Origin: JBBCJM01 sp037190175
Lineage (GTDB): Bacteria; Pseudomonadota; Alphaproteobacteria; Rhodobacterales; Rhodobacteraceae
Reading direction: 5' to 3'
NCBI GenBank assembly: GCA_037190175.1
Contig: JBBCJM010000121.1
Span: 1 to 64,000 of the forward strand
DNA length: 64,000 nucleotides
Part shown: positions 1-8,156 of the stretch, piece after piece
How the letters are laid out: each line of letters starts with the position of its first letter
Numbering within the stretch: position 1 is the stretch's first letter
The notes under the pieces: generated by a model
The model's input: only the letters and a program-made list of their open reading frames with translations
Database searches by the model: none
Told to the model about the DNA's origin: nothing
Position numbers and translations under genes: made by a program

Positions 1-61
1 CGGGGCGGCGGCGATCCCGGGCGGTGCGCATCGGCCGGCCGGAAATATCCCTCCGACAGCC

Positions 62-997
62 ATGACCGCCGTGGACGCGCTCGTTCTCTCTCGCCCGGAT
101 ATCACCGATACCTTCCGGCAGGTCTTCGCGCGGGAGTTGCCGGAGCTGACGTTGCACGACGCCGCGGATCGCGTCGATCCGCTCGCGATCCGGTATCTGA
201 TGACCTGGCATCCGCCCGGCGATATTAGAGCCACGTATCCAAATCTGGAGATCCTGTTCTCGCTGGGGGCGGGCGTCGACCAATTCGACCGGCACGATCT
301 GCCGCCGGCTGCCATTCTGGTAAGGCTGGTGGACGATAACCTGGCCGAGATGATGCGCGATTATGTCTGCATGGCGGTGCTGGCGCTGCTGCGCGATCTT
401 CCGGCCTATATCGCGCAGCAGAGGAATGCGGAGTGGAAACCGCTGCGGGTGGCGATGGCAAGGGAACGCCGGATCGGGCTGCTGGGCCTCGGGCGTCTTG
501 GCCGCGCCGTGATCGGGGGGCTGCGCGGCTTCGGCCCCGAACTGCTGGGGTGGAGCCGCTCGCCCCGGTCGATCGAGGGCGTGCGCTGCTTTCACGGGGC
601 GTCCGGGCTGGAGGCGCTTCTGCCGCAGAGCGACATTCTGGTCTGTCTGCTGCCGCTCACCGAGGAGACGCGCAACATCCTGGATGCACGCACCCTGGCG
701 AAGCTGCCGCACGGCGCCGGCCTGGTCCATGTCGGGCGCGGGCAGCAGCTGGATCGGGCCGCGTTCGCCGAGGCGCTCGACACCGGGCGGATTTCGGCGG
801 CGTTCCTCGACGTCATCGACCCCGAGCCGCTGCCGCGCGACGATCCGCTGTGGTCGCATCCGAAGGTCGTGTTGACCCCCCATGTCGCCTGTCAGACCCG
901 CGCGGACAGCGCCGCGCGAGCGATCGTGGCGGCCATACGTCGGCACAGGGCCGGCGAACTGCCCGCAGGCTTCGTGCCGCGCGATCGCGGCTACTGA
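62..997 (+). CDS. D-2-hydroxyacid dehydrogenase (GhrA-like glyoxylate/hydroxypyruvate reductase)
   Basis: 311-residue cytoplasmic NAD(P)H-dependent 2-ketoacid reductase of the GhrA type. The Rossmann fingerprint GLGRLG lies near residue 140. The usual catalytic trio is visible late in the chain: Arg in VGRGQ, Glu in DPEPLP and His in TPHVA. Length fits GhrA (about 310) rather than the longer SerA-type enzymes. The ATG follows the weak purine-poor leader CTCCGACAGCC. The gene ends about 35 nt before the amine-oxidase gene, so it may lead that operon. A family member here would reduce glyoxylate or another 2-oxoacid released by an upstream amine oxidase; the actual substrate cannot be read from sequence. 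Confidence 0.85.
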   Translation: MTAVDALVLSRPDITDTFRQVFARELPELTLHDAADRVDPLAIRYLMTWHPPGDIRATYPNLEILFSLGAGVDQFDRHDLPPAAILVRLVDDNLAEMMRDYVCMAVLALLRDLPAYIAQQRNAEWKPLRVAMARERRIGLLGLGRLGRAVIGGLRGFGPELLGWSRSPRSIEGVRCFHGASGLEALLPQSDILVCLLPLTEETRNILDARTLAKLPHGAGLVHVGRGQQLDRAAFAEALDTGRISAAFLDVIDPEPLPRDDPLWSHPKVVLTPHVACQTRADSAARAIVAAIRRHRAGELPAGFVPRDRGY

Positions 998-1032
998 GGA
1001 CGAAGACCTTGCCCGTGCCACCCGAGATCCCG

Positions 1033-2313
1033 ATGCCCGATGCGAACTCCCTGTGGCAGCACACCGCAGGGCCGCGCCCGGCCTTTCCGCCGCCGCCGGA
1101 CGAGCGTTTCGACGTTGCCGTCGTCGGGGGAGGCTATACCGGCCTGAATGCGGCGCTGCATCTGGCGGAGAAGGGCCTGAGGCCCGTCGTTCTGGAAGCC
1201 AACCGGATCGGCTGGGGGGCGAGCGGCCGCAATGGCGGGGTCGTCAGCACCAAGTTCCGCATCGGCCTGCCGGAGGTCGCGCGGCGCCTGGGCCGCGACG
1301 CTGCCTTGCGGATGCGGGAGCTGGGGCTGGAAGCGGTTCGCCACGTCGGGGAACTGGTCGAGCGTTTCGATATCCGCAGCGCGGACTACCGCCCCACGGG
1401 ATCCTTGCGCTGTGCGCATAATCAGCGGGCCTTCCACGCGCTTCGCGCAGAGGCGGACTGGCTGAGGCGCGAGCTTGGCGACACCACGAACATCGTGCTC
1501 GGACCCGAGGAAACGGCCCGCGAGACGGGCTCGACCGCATTCGCGGGCGCCTTGCTGACCGGAAAGGGCGGGATCATCCATCCCCTGAACTTCGTGTTCG
1601 GCGTGGCCGCCGGTCTCCGGAAGATCGGCGTCGCCATCGCCGAGCATTCTCCCGTCGACCACATCCGCCGCGAGGCCGGCGACATGGTTCTGGTCACGCC
1701 GCGGGGCCATGTGCGCGCCGGCCAGATCGTCGTCGCCACCGACGCCTATTCGCATCTGACCGGCGCGACCGGGGCGGCGGGCAGGGCGGTCATACCCTTC
1801 CGGTCGGCCATCGTCGCCACGGAACCGATTGCGGGAACCGCTGCGGAAGGGCTGCTGCCCACCGACCGCAGCTATGCCGAGACCCGCAGGATGATGCGCT
1901 GGTTCCGCAAGAGCGACGGGCGGATGCTCTATGGAGGGCGCGGGGCCTTCGGAACGCGCGATTCCGACGCGGCCTTCCGCGCGCTCGAGAGCGCCATGAA
2001 GGCGCAGTTCCCCGAACTGGCGGCGCTGAAGGTGACGCATCGCTGGTCCGGGCTGGTCGCGCTCACCCTGGACAAGACGCCGTTTGTCGGAAGGACCGAC
2101 GACCGGACCACGGTCGCGGTCGGCTACAATGGCGCGGGCGTGGCGATGTCGTCGCTGATGGGAAAACATGCCGCCGAGATCGTGGTCGGCGGCCGGCCCG
2201 ATCTTGCCCTGCTGGGCCGGCCGCTTGCCCCGATCCGCTTCTACGGCCTGCGCGAGCCGGTCGTGCGGGCGGCCACGGGCTGGCTGCAACTGCTGGACAG
2301 GATCGGCCGATGA
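1033..2313 (+). CDS. FAD-dependent amine/amino-acid oxidase (DAO family, PuuB-like)
   Basis: 426-residue flavoprotein of the glycine/D-amino-acid oxidase superfamily. It opens with an FAD-binding GGGYTGLNAALHLAE motif near residue 30, then WGASGRNGG, typical of gamma-glutamylputrescine oxidase (PuuB/OrdL) relatives. A late GYNGAGV segment forms the second FAD contact. The ATG at 1033 is used, but in-frame TTG (1009) and GTG (1015) codons lie closer to a GAGGA ribosome site at 996-1000, so six to eight extra residues are possible. Its TGA overlaps the next ATG by four bases, so it is translationally coupled to the MOSC and Rieske genes. Family members oxidise secondary amines or gamma-glutamyl amines to aldehyde, ammonia and peroxide. 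Confidence 0.82.
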   Translation: MPDANSLWQHTAGPRPAFPPPPDERFDVAVVGGGYTGLNAALHLAEKGLRPVVLEANRIGWGASGRNGGVVSTKFRIGLPEVARRLGRDAALRMRELGLEAVRHVGELVERFDIRSADYRPTGSLRCAHNQRAFHALRAEADWLRRELGDTTNIVLGPEETARETGSTAFAGALLTGKGGIIHPLNFVFGVAAGLRKIGVAIAEHSPVDHIRREAGDMVLVTPRGHVRAGQIVVATDAYSHLTGATGAAGRAVIPFRSAIVATEPIAGTAAEGLLPTDRSYAETRRMMRWFRKSDGRMLYGGRGAFGTRDSDAAFRALESAMKAQFPELAALKVTHRWSGLVALTLDKTPFVGRTDDRTTVAVGYNGAGVAMSSLMGKHAAEIVVGGRPDLALLGRPLAPIRFYGLREPVVRAATGWLQLLDRIGR

Positions 2314-3086
2314 ACATGCCCCACGACCAGCCGAACGCCGCCGGCGTTCCGATGGGCAGGGTGCGGTCGATATGGCGGTATCCCGTCAGCTCGGCCGCCG
2401 GTCAGCCCCTCGACCGGGCCGTCCTGGACGCGACGGGCATCGAGGGCGACCGGCAGTTCGCGATGGTCGATGCCCGCACGGGCGAGACGGCCTCGCCGGA
2501 ACGGTATCGCCGCTGGCAACCCGCTCCGCTCCTCCGGGCGAGGATGAACGAGGCGGGGCGGCTGGGGATATCGCGGGACGGCGCTGTCTGGCACGATCCG
2601 CAGGGCACCGCGGGGCGCGCGCTGCTGGAGCGGCATTTCGACTTTCCCGTCGAGGTGCGTCCCTATGGCACGGAACGTTCGGAGCATTCCGCGCGGCCCC
2701 GCTACCGGCGCGCGCCGCTCCACCTCCTGACCACCGCATCGCTCGGGCTGCTGCAGCGCGAGCTGCCCGAAAGCACGCTTTCGGCCGCGCGGTTCCGGCC
2801 GAACATCCTGCTGGACGCCCCGGACCACGACCATGCCGTCGAGCAGGAATGGATGGGCAGGCTGGTCACCATCGCCGGCGTCACACTGAGGGTCGTCCGC
2901 CCCTGCGGGCGGTGCAGTTTCACCACGCTTGCGCAGGATGCCGTCCCCTACGACAGAAATGTCCTCAAGCAGCTGATCAGGCGCCACGACCGGCAGTTCG
3001 GGGTGCTGTGCGAGGTCGAGCAGGCCGGCACCATCCGTGTCGGGGACGCGGCGGCCCTCCTGCCGGCGGAGCCGGGCCCGGCATGA
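2310..3086 (+). CDS. MOSC-domain molybdenum protein (mARC/YcbX-like)
   Basis: 258-residue protein with an N-terminal MOSC beta-barrel (IWRYPVSS, GIEGDR near residues 21-48) and a C-terminal MOSC domain. RFRPNILL (161-168) and RPCGRCSFTT (197-206) match the family that includes mARC and E. coli YcbX, where a cysteine in this motif ligates molybdenum; C199 and C202 are the candidates. Those enzymes reduce N-hydroxylated compounds and need an iron-sulfur or heme electron donor. YcbX carries a fused ferredoxin domain; this protein lacks one but is coupled by ATGA overlap to a Rieske ferredoxin. Cytoplasmic, with no signal peptide. Assignment to mARC-type activity is inference from motif and context. 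Confidence 0.8.
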   Translation: MNMPHDQPNAAGVPMGRVRSIWRYPVSSAAGQPLDRAVLDATGIEGDRQFAMVDARTGETASPERYRRWQPAPLLRARMNEAGRLGISRDGAVWHDPQGTAGRALLERHFDFPVEVRPYGTERSEHSARPRYRRAPLHLLTTASLGLLQRELPESTLSAARFRPNILLDAPDHDHAVEQEWMGRLVTIAGVTLRVVRPCGRCSFTTLAQDAVPYDRNVLKQLIRRHDRQFGVLCEVEQAGTIRVGDAAALLPAEPGPA

Positions 3087-3421
3087 ACCTTTTCCTTCTT
3101 CCCCGGGTCGACGACATCCCGCCAGGCGAGGTCCGCCGGATCGACGATACCCCGGCCGGGCCGATTGCGGTCGTCAATGTCGCCGGCCGGCTCCACGCCA
3201 CGTCCGACCTTTGCCCGCACGCCAGGGCGCCCCTTTCCGAGGGTTTCGTGGAAGGGCACTGGCTGATATGCCCCACGCATTTCGCCGAATTCGACCTCCG
3301 CACGGGCGAGGTCCGCAACGGGCCGAAAGGCTGCCGGCCACTGGCCATCCACCGGATGGTGAGGAAGGATGGCCGCTACTATCTCGTGCTGGACCATCCC
3401 GGCGCCCGGCCGGAGGGCTGA
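3083..3421 (+). CDS. Rieske [2Fe-2S] ferredoxin
   Basis: 112-residue soluble Rieske protein. The cluster-binding pairs are both present: C-x-H (CPHARAP, about residue 47) and C-x-x-H (CPTHFAEFD, about residue 66), the spacing expected of Rieske-type ferredoxins such as NirD or dioxygenase ferredoxins. No oxygenase alpha subunit is nearby. Its ATG overlaps the MOSC stop by four bases, so the two proteins are probably made in step, suggesting that it passes electrons to the MOSC molybdoenzyme or accepts them from the upstream flavoprotein. A stand-alone nitrite reductase small subunit is less likely because no NirB is present. Confidence 0.85.
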   Translation: MNLFLLPRVDDIPPGEVRRIDDTPAGPIAVVNVAGRLHATSDLCPHARAPLSEGFVEGHWLICPTHFAEFDLRTGEVRNGPKGCRPLAIHRMVRKDGRYYLVLDHPGARPEG

Positions 3422-3468
3422 AATCCCGCTTTCCATCGAGCGCAATGGCGGCCCCCTGTCCGGTTGCG

Positions 3469-4008
3469 TCAACGCCGCGGGCGTTCCGCGTCCACGACGG
3501 TCTTGCGGATATCGGCCCACCGTTTCTCGTCGCCCTCCGGCTCGTCGAGATGCAGGGGCAGCGCGAAGGAAGTCTTCACGCGGTCCATCACCACCGCGGT
3601 CTTGAACCCGCGAATGTCGCGGTTCTCGTAGAAGAAATCGCGCGTGAAGCTTTCGTATTCCTTCATGTCGCGCGCGCTCACGATCAGCACGAAATCCGCC
3701 TCTCCCGTGACGTAGTAGCCGCTCAGGATCTCCGGCGTGCGGCGGATGGCGGCCTTGAAGCGGTCGACGATATCGGCGCGCTCGCGCTCCAAGGTCACAT
3801 GCACGATCATGATCAATGGCCTGCCGACGGCCGCCGGCGAGACGATCGCCACGTCGCCCTCGATGATGCCGGCGTCGCGCAGTCGCTTGAGCCGCCTCTG
3901 GCAGGCCGTCGCAGACAGGCCGACCATCTCGCTCAAAGCCTCGGCGGTCAGACGGTTGTTCGTCTGGATCGCACCGAGAAGTCTGTAGTCTAGCCGGTCC
4001 AGCTGCAT
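3469..4008 (-). CDS. Lrp/AsnC-family regulator (DoeX/AsnC-like)
   Basis: 179-residue regulator: N-terminal winged helix with the AsnC pattern LDRLDYRLLGAIQ and the recognition helix LSATACQRRLKRL, followed by a RAM effector-binding domain (TGEADFVLIVSARDM). About 25 residues longer at the C terminus than minimal Lrp proteins. It is divergent from the ectoine-type genes across about 420 bases. Ectoine-degradation clusters commonly carry an Lrp-type gene (doeX in Halomonas elongata, asnC in Ruegeria), which supports local control of the DoeA/DoeB genes. It is convergent with the Rieske gene, 47 bases apart. Effector unknown; an amino acid or a diaminobutyrate derivative is plausible. Confidence 0.85.
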   Translation of the reverse strand: MQLDRLDYRLLGAIQTNNRLTAEALSEMVGLSATACQRRLKRLRDAGIIEGDVAIVSPAAVGRPLIMIVHVTLERERADIVDRFKAAIRRTPEILSGYYVTGEADFVLIVSARDMKEYESFTRDFFYENRDIRGFKTAVVMDRVKTSFALPLHLDEPEGDEKRWADIRKTVVDAERPRR

Positions 4009-4425
4009 CGGGCGTCCCGTCGGCGAAGCCGTTCATTCCAGGCGAGTTTAGTCAACACCGCAGGCTCTTCGTCAATGCGAAAACCGACCGCGGCCGCGCC
4101 GGCGCCCCCCGGGCGACGGGCGGGGGGCCGACTCGGCTGCGGGGGCAGCGGCGTGCGCGGCCGTGCAGGATTTCGCCGCTCCGGCCGGATATTCCGCAGG
4201 ATTTCCCCGCCGTTTGGCCGTTTTACATGGCTCACAAGATCGAAGCGATAGGATGAAATCGGGGCGTCTTCAGTCTCCCGGCGCGGGCCGGGTTCGGGCT
4301 CTCCCGCCATGCCGGGGTCCGGATGTCCCACCCAGGCGGAATGCGCAGCGGGTCCGAATCGTGCCCAACGGAACGACGATCATGGCGACAATCACGGGGC
4401 TTTCCGAAGCTTTTCAGGAGCAGTC
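4009..4425. promoter_or_regulatory. Divergent intergenic region between Lrp gene and ectoine-type cluster
   Basis: No convincing gene is seen in these 417 bases. It must hold the promoters of the Lrp gene (leftward) and of the rightward cluster. The stretch around 4170-4260 is less GC-rich than its surroundings (for example TTTTACATGG and GATAGGATGAAATC), which is where a promoter or Lrp sites might lie; no clear -35/-10 pair was found. A good ribosome site, CAGGAG at 4415-4420, stands five bases before the ATG of the broken aldehyde dehydrogenase gene. Confidence 0.4.
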
Positions 4426-4734
4426 ATGACGGCCATCGCCAGAACCGCGTCTTCGGTGACGCTGCCCGATTACGGGCGCGAGAGGCGGCGCCTGGCGCGC
4501 TTTCTGGAGGGTCGTGCCCGGATCGGTGCGGAATGGACCGCGATGGCCGGGCAGATTCCGGTCTCCGACCCCGCCTCCTTCGGCCCGGTCGCCGTCAATA
4601 CCGTCTCCTTCACGGGCTCTCCCGTTCCCTTCGGCGGCTGGAAGCAGTCCGGCCTGGGCCGCGAGGGCGCCCGGCAGGGGCTGACGGAGTTCATGGAGAC
4701 CAAGTACGTCTGCTTCGGCGATCTCGCCGCCTGA
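4426..4734 (+). pseudogene. Aldehyde dehydrogenase remnant with large in-frame internal deletion (Ssd/DoeC-type)
   Basis: The 102-codon frame joins the two ends of an aldehyde dehydrogenase. Residues 1 to about 52 resemble the N terminus (GAEWTA, IPVSDPAS). The last about 48 residues are a classic C terminus (VAVNTVSFTG, PFGGWKQSGLGREG, FMETKYVC) of the succinate-semialdehyde dehydrogenase group. The NAD-binding core, the catalytic Cys and Glu and oligomer contacts, roughly 370 residues, are missing, while ribosome site, start, stop and frame are intact. Ectoine clusters often carry such a gene (ssd in Ruegeria, doeC in Halomonas) near an asnC/doeX regulator, so this is probably its remnant. 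Its TGA overlaps the doeA start, so its translation may still matter for coupling. Confidence 0.75.
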
Positions 4735-5948
4735 TGGACACCACCTTTCCGAAAGTCCGGAGCGCCCGCTTGCCTGCACAGACCCTGAACTTCTCGACCG
4801 AGGAATATGCCGAACGCCTGCGCAGGACCCGCCAGCGGATGGCCGAGCGCGGGATCGACACGCTGGTGGTCATCGACCCGTCGAACATGAACTGGCTGAC
4901 CGGGTACGACGCCTGGTCGTTCTACACGCACCAGGCCGTGGTCGTACCGCAGCAGGGCGAGATGTTCTGGTACGGCCGGCTGATGGACGCCTCCTGCGCG
5001 CAGCGCACCGTCTACCTGCCGGACGAACTGATCCTGTCCTATCCCGACCACTATGTGCAGACGCCGGACCGCCACCCGATGGACCTGCTGGCGCGCATCA
5101 TGACGGACCGGGGCCTGGCAGGGGGCGTGGTCGGCGTCGAGATGGACAACTACTATGTCACCGCCGCCGCCTTCGCGGCGCTGCAGGGGGGCATGCCCGA
5201 TGCGCGCTTCGCGGATGCGACCAATCTCGTGAACTGGCTGCGCGGGCCGAAATCGCCCGCCGAGCTGGACTACATGCGCAAGGCCGGCAAGATCGTGGAA
5301 CACATGCACCGGCGCATCCTCGAGGTGGCGGACGTGGGCGTGCCGAAGAACCAAGTCGCGGCCGCGATCTATCACGCCGGACACTGGGGCACCGAGGATT
5401 TCGGGGGCGACTACACGGCCGTGGTGCCCCTGATGGCCTCGGGCGCGGCCGCCGCGGCGCCGCACCTCACCTGGGACGAGCAGCCGCTGAAGGCCGGCGA
5501 AGGCACCTTCTTCGAGATCGCCGGCTGCTACAGGCGCTATCATTGCCCCACCTCGCGCACCCTGTTCCTCGGCAAGCCGCCGCCGGCCTTCGTCGAGGCG
5601 GAAAAGGCGACGCTGGAAGGGCTGGAGGCCGGACTGGAGGCGGCCCGGCCCGGCAACAGCTGCCAGGACGTGGCCAACGCCTATTTCGCCGTGCTGAAGA
5701 AATACGGCATCCACAAGGACAGTCGCACGGGCTATCCGGTCGGCCTCAGCTACCAGCCCGACTGGGGCGAGCGCACGGCCAGCCTGCGCCCCGGCGACAC
5801 CACCGTCCTGGTTCCCGGCATGACCTTCCATTTCATGACCGGGATCTGGCTGGACGACATGGGGCTGGAAATCACCGAAACTTTCGCGATCACCGAAAGC
5901 GGGCACGAACTGCTGTCCAACGTGCCGCGCCAGCTTTTCGTGAAATGA
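4734..5948 (+). CDS. doeA: Ectoine hydrolase-like M24 (creatinase-fold) enzyme, copy 1
   Basis: 404-residue member of the M24 peptidase/creatinase family closest in pattern to DoeA/EutD, which opens the ectoine ring to N-acetyl-diaminobutyrate. N-terminal creatinase domain (IDPSNMNWLTGYDAWSFY, about 47-64) and C-terminal pita-bread domain (PHLTWDE, GTFFEIAGCYRRYH, DWGERTASLRPGD, FHFMTGIWLDDMG). The dinuclear-metal residues of true Xaa-Pro peptidases are not conserved in the usual pattern, as in creatinase-like hydrolases. The ATG overlaps the upstream TGA. A full-length paralogue follows directly. Ring-opening of ectoine, hydroxyectoine or a similar cyclic amidine is the best guess; which copy uses which substrate is unknown. 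Confidence 0.8.
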   Translation: MDTTFPKVRSARLPAQTLNFSTEEYAERLRRTRQRMAERGIDTLVVIDPSNMNWLTGYDAWSFYTHQAVVVPQQGEMFWYGRLMDASCAQRTVYLPDELILSYPDHYVQTPDRHPMDLLARIMTDRGLAGGVVGVEMDNYYVTAAAFAALQGGMPDARFADATNLVNWLRGPKSPAELDYMRKAGKIVEHMHRRILEVADVGVPKNQVAAAIYHAGHWGTEDFGGDYTAVVPLMASGAAAAAPHLTWDEQPLKAGEGTFFEIAGCYRRYHCPTSRTLFLGKPPPAFVEAEKATLEGLEAGLEAARPGNSCQDVANAYFAVLKKYGIHKDSRTGYPVGLSYQPDWGERTASLRPGDTTVLVPGMTFHFMTGIWLDDMGLEITETFAITESGHELLSNVPRQLFVK

Positions 5949-5970
5949 CGTGGCGGGCCGGGAACAGATC

Positions 5971-7152
5971 ATGACGAACAAGACGCTGAATTTCGAGCCC
6001 GCCGAATACCGGGCGCGGCTTGCCGGGACCCGCGCCGCCATGCAGGGGGCCGGCATCGAGACCCTGATCGTGACCGATCCGTCCAACATGAACTGGCTGT
6101 CCGGCTATGACGGCTGGTCGTCCTATGTTCCGCAATGCGTGGTCGTATCCATGGATGGCCGGATCTTCTGGTACGGGCGCAAGATGGACGCGCCGGGCGC
6201 CCGGATCACCTGCTGGCTCGCGGACGACGACATCCTGTTCTATCCCGAGACTTACGTGCAGACGCCGGAACGGCATCCGACGGAATACCTGGTCGGCCTG
6301 CTGCGGCAGCGCGGCGTGCCGACGGCGGCGATCGGCGTGGAGATGGACAACTACTTCTTCAGCGCCCGGCAGGACGCCATCCTGCGCGACGCCTTCGGCG
6401 ACAGCCGCTTCGTGGACGCGACGGGCCTGGTGAACTGGCAGCGCGCGGTGAAGAGCCCGCGCGAGCTGGACTACATGCGCATCGCCGGCCGCATCGTGGC
6501 CCGCGCACACGGGAAGGTCTTCGATTTCGTGCGGCCGGGCGTGCGCAAGAACGAGGTGGCGGCCGAACTGTTCAAGGCTCTCACCGAAGGGGTCGACGGC
6601 CACAGCGGGGACTACTCGGCCTTCATGCCGATCATGCCCTCGGGGACCGATGCCGGCGCACCCCACCTGACCTGGGACGACCGGCCGATGAAGCGCGGCG
6701 AGGGCACGTTCTTCGAATTCGGCGGCTGCTACAGGCGCTATCACGTCCCGGTCTGCCGCACCGTCTTTCTGGGCAAGCCGACGCAGGCGTTCCTCGACGC
6801 CGAGAAGGTGACGCTCGAAGGCATGGCGGCGGGGCTTGAGCGGGTGAAGCCCGGAAACACCTGCGAGGACATCGCGAACGCCTATCTCGCGGTGCTGGGG
6901 AAATACGGGATCCGCAAGGACTCGCGCGTCGGCTATCCGGTCGGGCTCAGCTATCCGCCCGACTGGGGCGAGCGCACCATGTCGTTCCGGCCGGGCGACA
7001 GGACGGTGCTGCGGCCCGGCATGACCTTCCACTTCATGACCGGCCTCTGGCTCGCCGACATGGGGTTCGAGCTGACCGAGACGTTTGCGGTCACCGATAC
7101 CGGATACGAATTCCTGGCCGACGTGCCGCGCACGCTTTTCGTGAAGGAATGA
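5971..7152 (+). CDS. doeA: Ectoine hydrolase-like M24 (creatinase-fold) enzyme, copy 2
   Basis: 393-residue paralogue of the preceding gene, homologous along its whole length with the same landmarks (TDPSNMNWLSGYDGWSSY, PHLTWDDRPM, GTFFEFGGCYRRYH, DWGERTMSFRPGD, FHFMTGLWLADMG). The ATG at 5971 is preferred; an in-frame GTG at 5950 would add seven residues and would leave a one-base gap after copy 1. The two copies diverge mostly in the N-terminal 45 residues and around the mid-domain linker, suggesting an old duplication with separated specificity. It is coupled to DoeB by ATGA overlap, which argues that its product is an N-acyl diamino acid passed to that deacylase. Confidence 0.8.
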   Translation: MTNKTLNFEPAEYRARLAGTRAAMQGAGIETLIVTDPSNMNWLSGYDGWSSYVPQCVVVSMDGRIFWYGRKMDAPGARITCWLADDDILFYPETYVQTPERHPTEYLVGLLRQRGVPTAAIGVEMDNYFFSARQDAILRDAFGDSRFVDATGLVNWQRAVKSPRELDYMRIAGRIVARAHGKVFDFVRPGVRKNEVAAELFKALTEGVDGHSGDYSAFMPIMPSGTDAGAPHLTWDDRPMKRGEGTFFEFGGCYRRYHVPVCRTVFLGKPTQAFLDAEKVTLEGMAAGLERVKPGNTCEDIANAYLAVLGKYGIRKDSRVGYPVGLSYPPDWGERTMSFRPGDRTVLRPGMTFHFMTGLWLADMGFELTETFAVTDTGYEFLADVPRTLFVKE

Positions 7153-8156
7153 CCATGCGCCCCTCGCCGATCGGCCTCGACCTGGATCTGGATCGCGACG
7201 GTGTCCAGCACGGCCACATGCGCCTGCCCTACAGCCACGACGAGTCCGCCTGGGGCTCGGTCATGATCCCGATCACCGTCATCCGCAACGGCCCCGGGGA
7301 CACGGCGCTGCTGACGGGCGGCAATCACGGCGACGAATACGAGGGCCCGGTCGCGCTGTGGGACCTGGCCCGCAGCCTCGATCCCCGGCAGGTGCGCGGC
7401 CGGGTCATCATCGTGCCGGCGATGAACTATCCGGCCTTCGAGGTCGGCCGCCGCTGCTCGCCCATCGACAAGGGCAATCTCAACCGCGCCTTCCCGGGCG
7501 ATCCCGGCGGCACGGCGACGCAGAAGATCGCCGACTATTTCCAGCGCTATCTGCTGCCGCAGGCCGACATCGTGCTCGACTTCCACTCGGGGGGGCGGAC
7601 CATGGACCTGCTGCCCTTCGCCGCCGCCCATATCCTGCCGGATGCGGCGCAGGAGAATGCCTGCTTCGCCGCCGTGAAGGCGTTCGGCGCGCCCTATTCC
7701 ATGCGGATGCGCGAGATCGACGCGGTGGGCATGTACGATACGGCGGCCGAGGAGATGGGCAAGGTCTTCGTCACCACCGAATTGCGCGGCGGCGGCACCG
7801 CGACGGCCGAGACCGTCGAATACGCGAGGATCGGCGTGCGCAACCTGCTTGTCCATGCGGGGATCGTCCGGGGCGAGATCCGGCGCTGCGAGACGACCTG
7901 GCTGTCCATGGAGGCCGAAGGCTGCTTCATCTTCTGCGACAGCCCCGGCCTGCTCGAGCCGTTCCGCAATCTCGGCGACCGGGTGAGGAAGGGCGATCCC
8001 CTGTTCGCCATCCATCCGATCCACCGGACCGGGCTGGAGCCGCGCATCCATGTCGCGCCGCATGACGGCATCCTTGCCGGCCGGCTTCAGTCCTGCCTGG
8101 CCCGGATGGGAGACAACCTCGCCGTGGTGGCGACCCTTGCGGAGCCGCCGCGCTGA
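7149..8156 (+). CDS. doeB: N-alpha-acetyl-L-2,4-diaminobutyrate deacetylase (DoeB)
   Basis: 335-residue zinc amidohydrolase of the succinylglutamate desuccinylase/aspartoacylase family. Zinc ligands are visible as H60 and E63 in GGNHGDEYEGP and H146 in LDFHSGG. In ectoine breakdown DoeB releases acetate from N-acetyl-2,4-diaminobutyrate, giving diaminobutyrate for transamination. Adjacency to DoeA-type genes is the standard arrangement and is the main reason for choosing DoeB over other family members. The ATG at 7149 overlaps the previous stop; an ATG two codons on (7155) has a better-placed AAGGA ribosome site and may be the real start. Confidence 0.82.
   Translation: MTMRPSPIGLDLDLDRDGVQHGHMRLPYSHDESAWGSVMIPITVIRNGPGDTALLTGGNHGDEYEGPVALWDLARSLDPRQVRGRVIIVPAMNYPAFEVGRRCSPIDKGNLNRAFPGDPGGTATQKIADYFQRYLLPQADIVLDFHSGGRTMDLLPFAAAHILPDAAQENACFAAVKAFGAPYSMRMREIDAVGMYDTAAEEMGKVFVTTELRGGGTATAETVEYARIGVRNLLVHAGIVRGEIRRCETTWLSMEAEGCFIFCDSPGLLEPFRNLGDRVRKGDPLFAIHPIHRTGLEPRIHVAPHDGILAGRLQSCLARMGDNLAVVATLAEPPR

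Noticed and set aside
433..1032. Long upstream extension of the amine oxidase frame
   Set aside because: It overlaps the hydroxyacid dehydrogenase gene in another frame and is Arg/Ala/Gly-rich shadow sequence; the FAD motif begins shortly after 1033.
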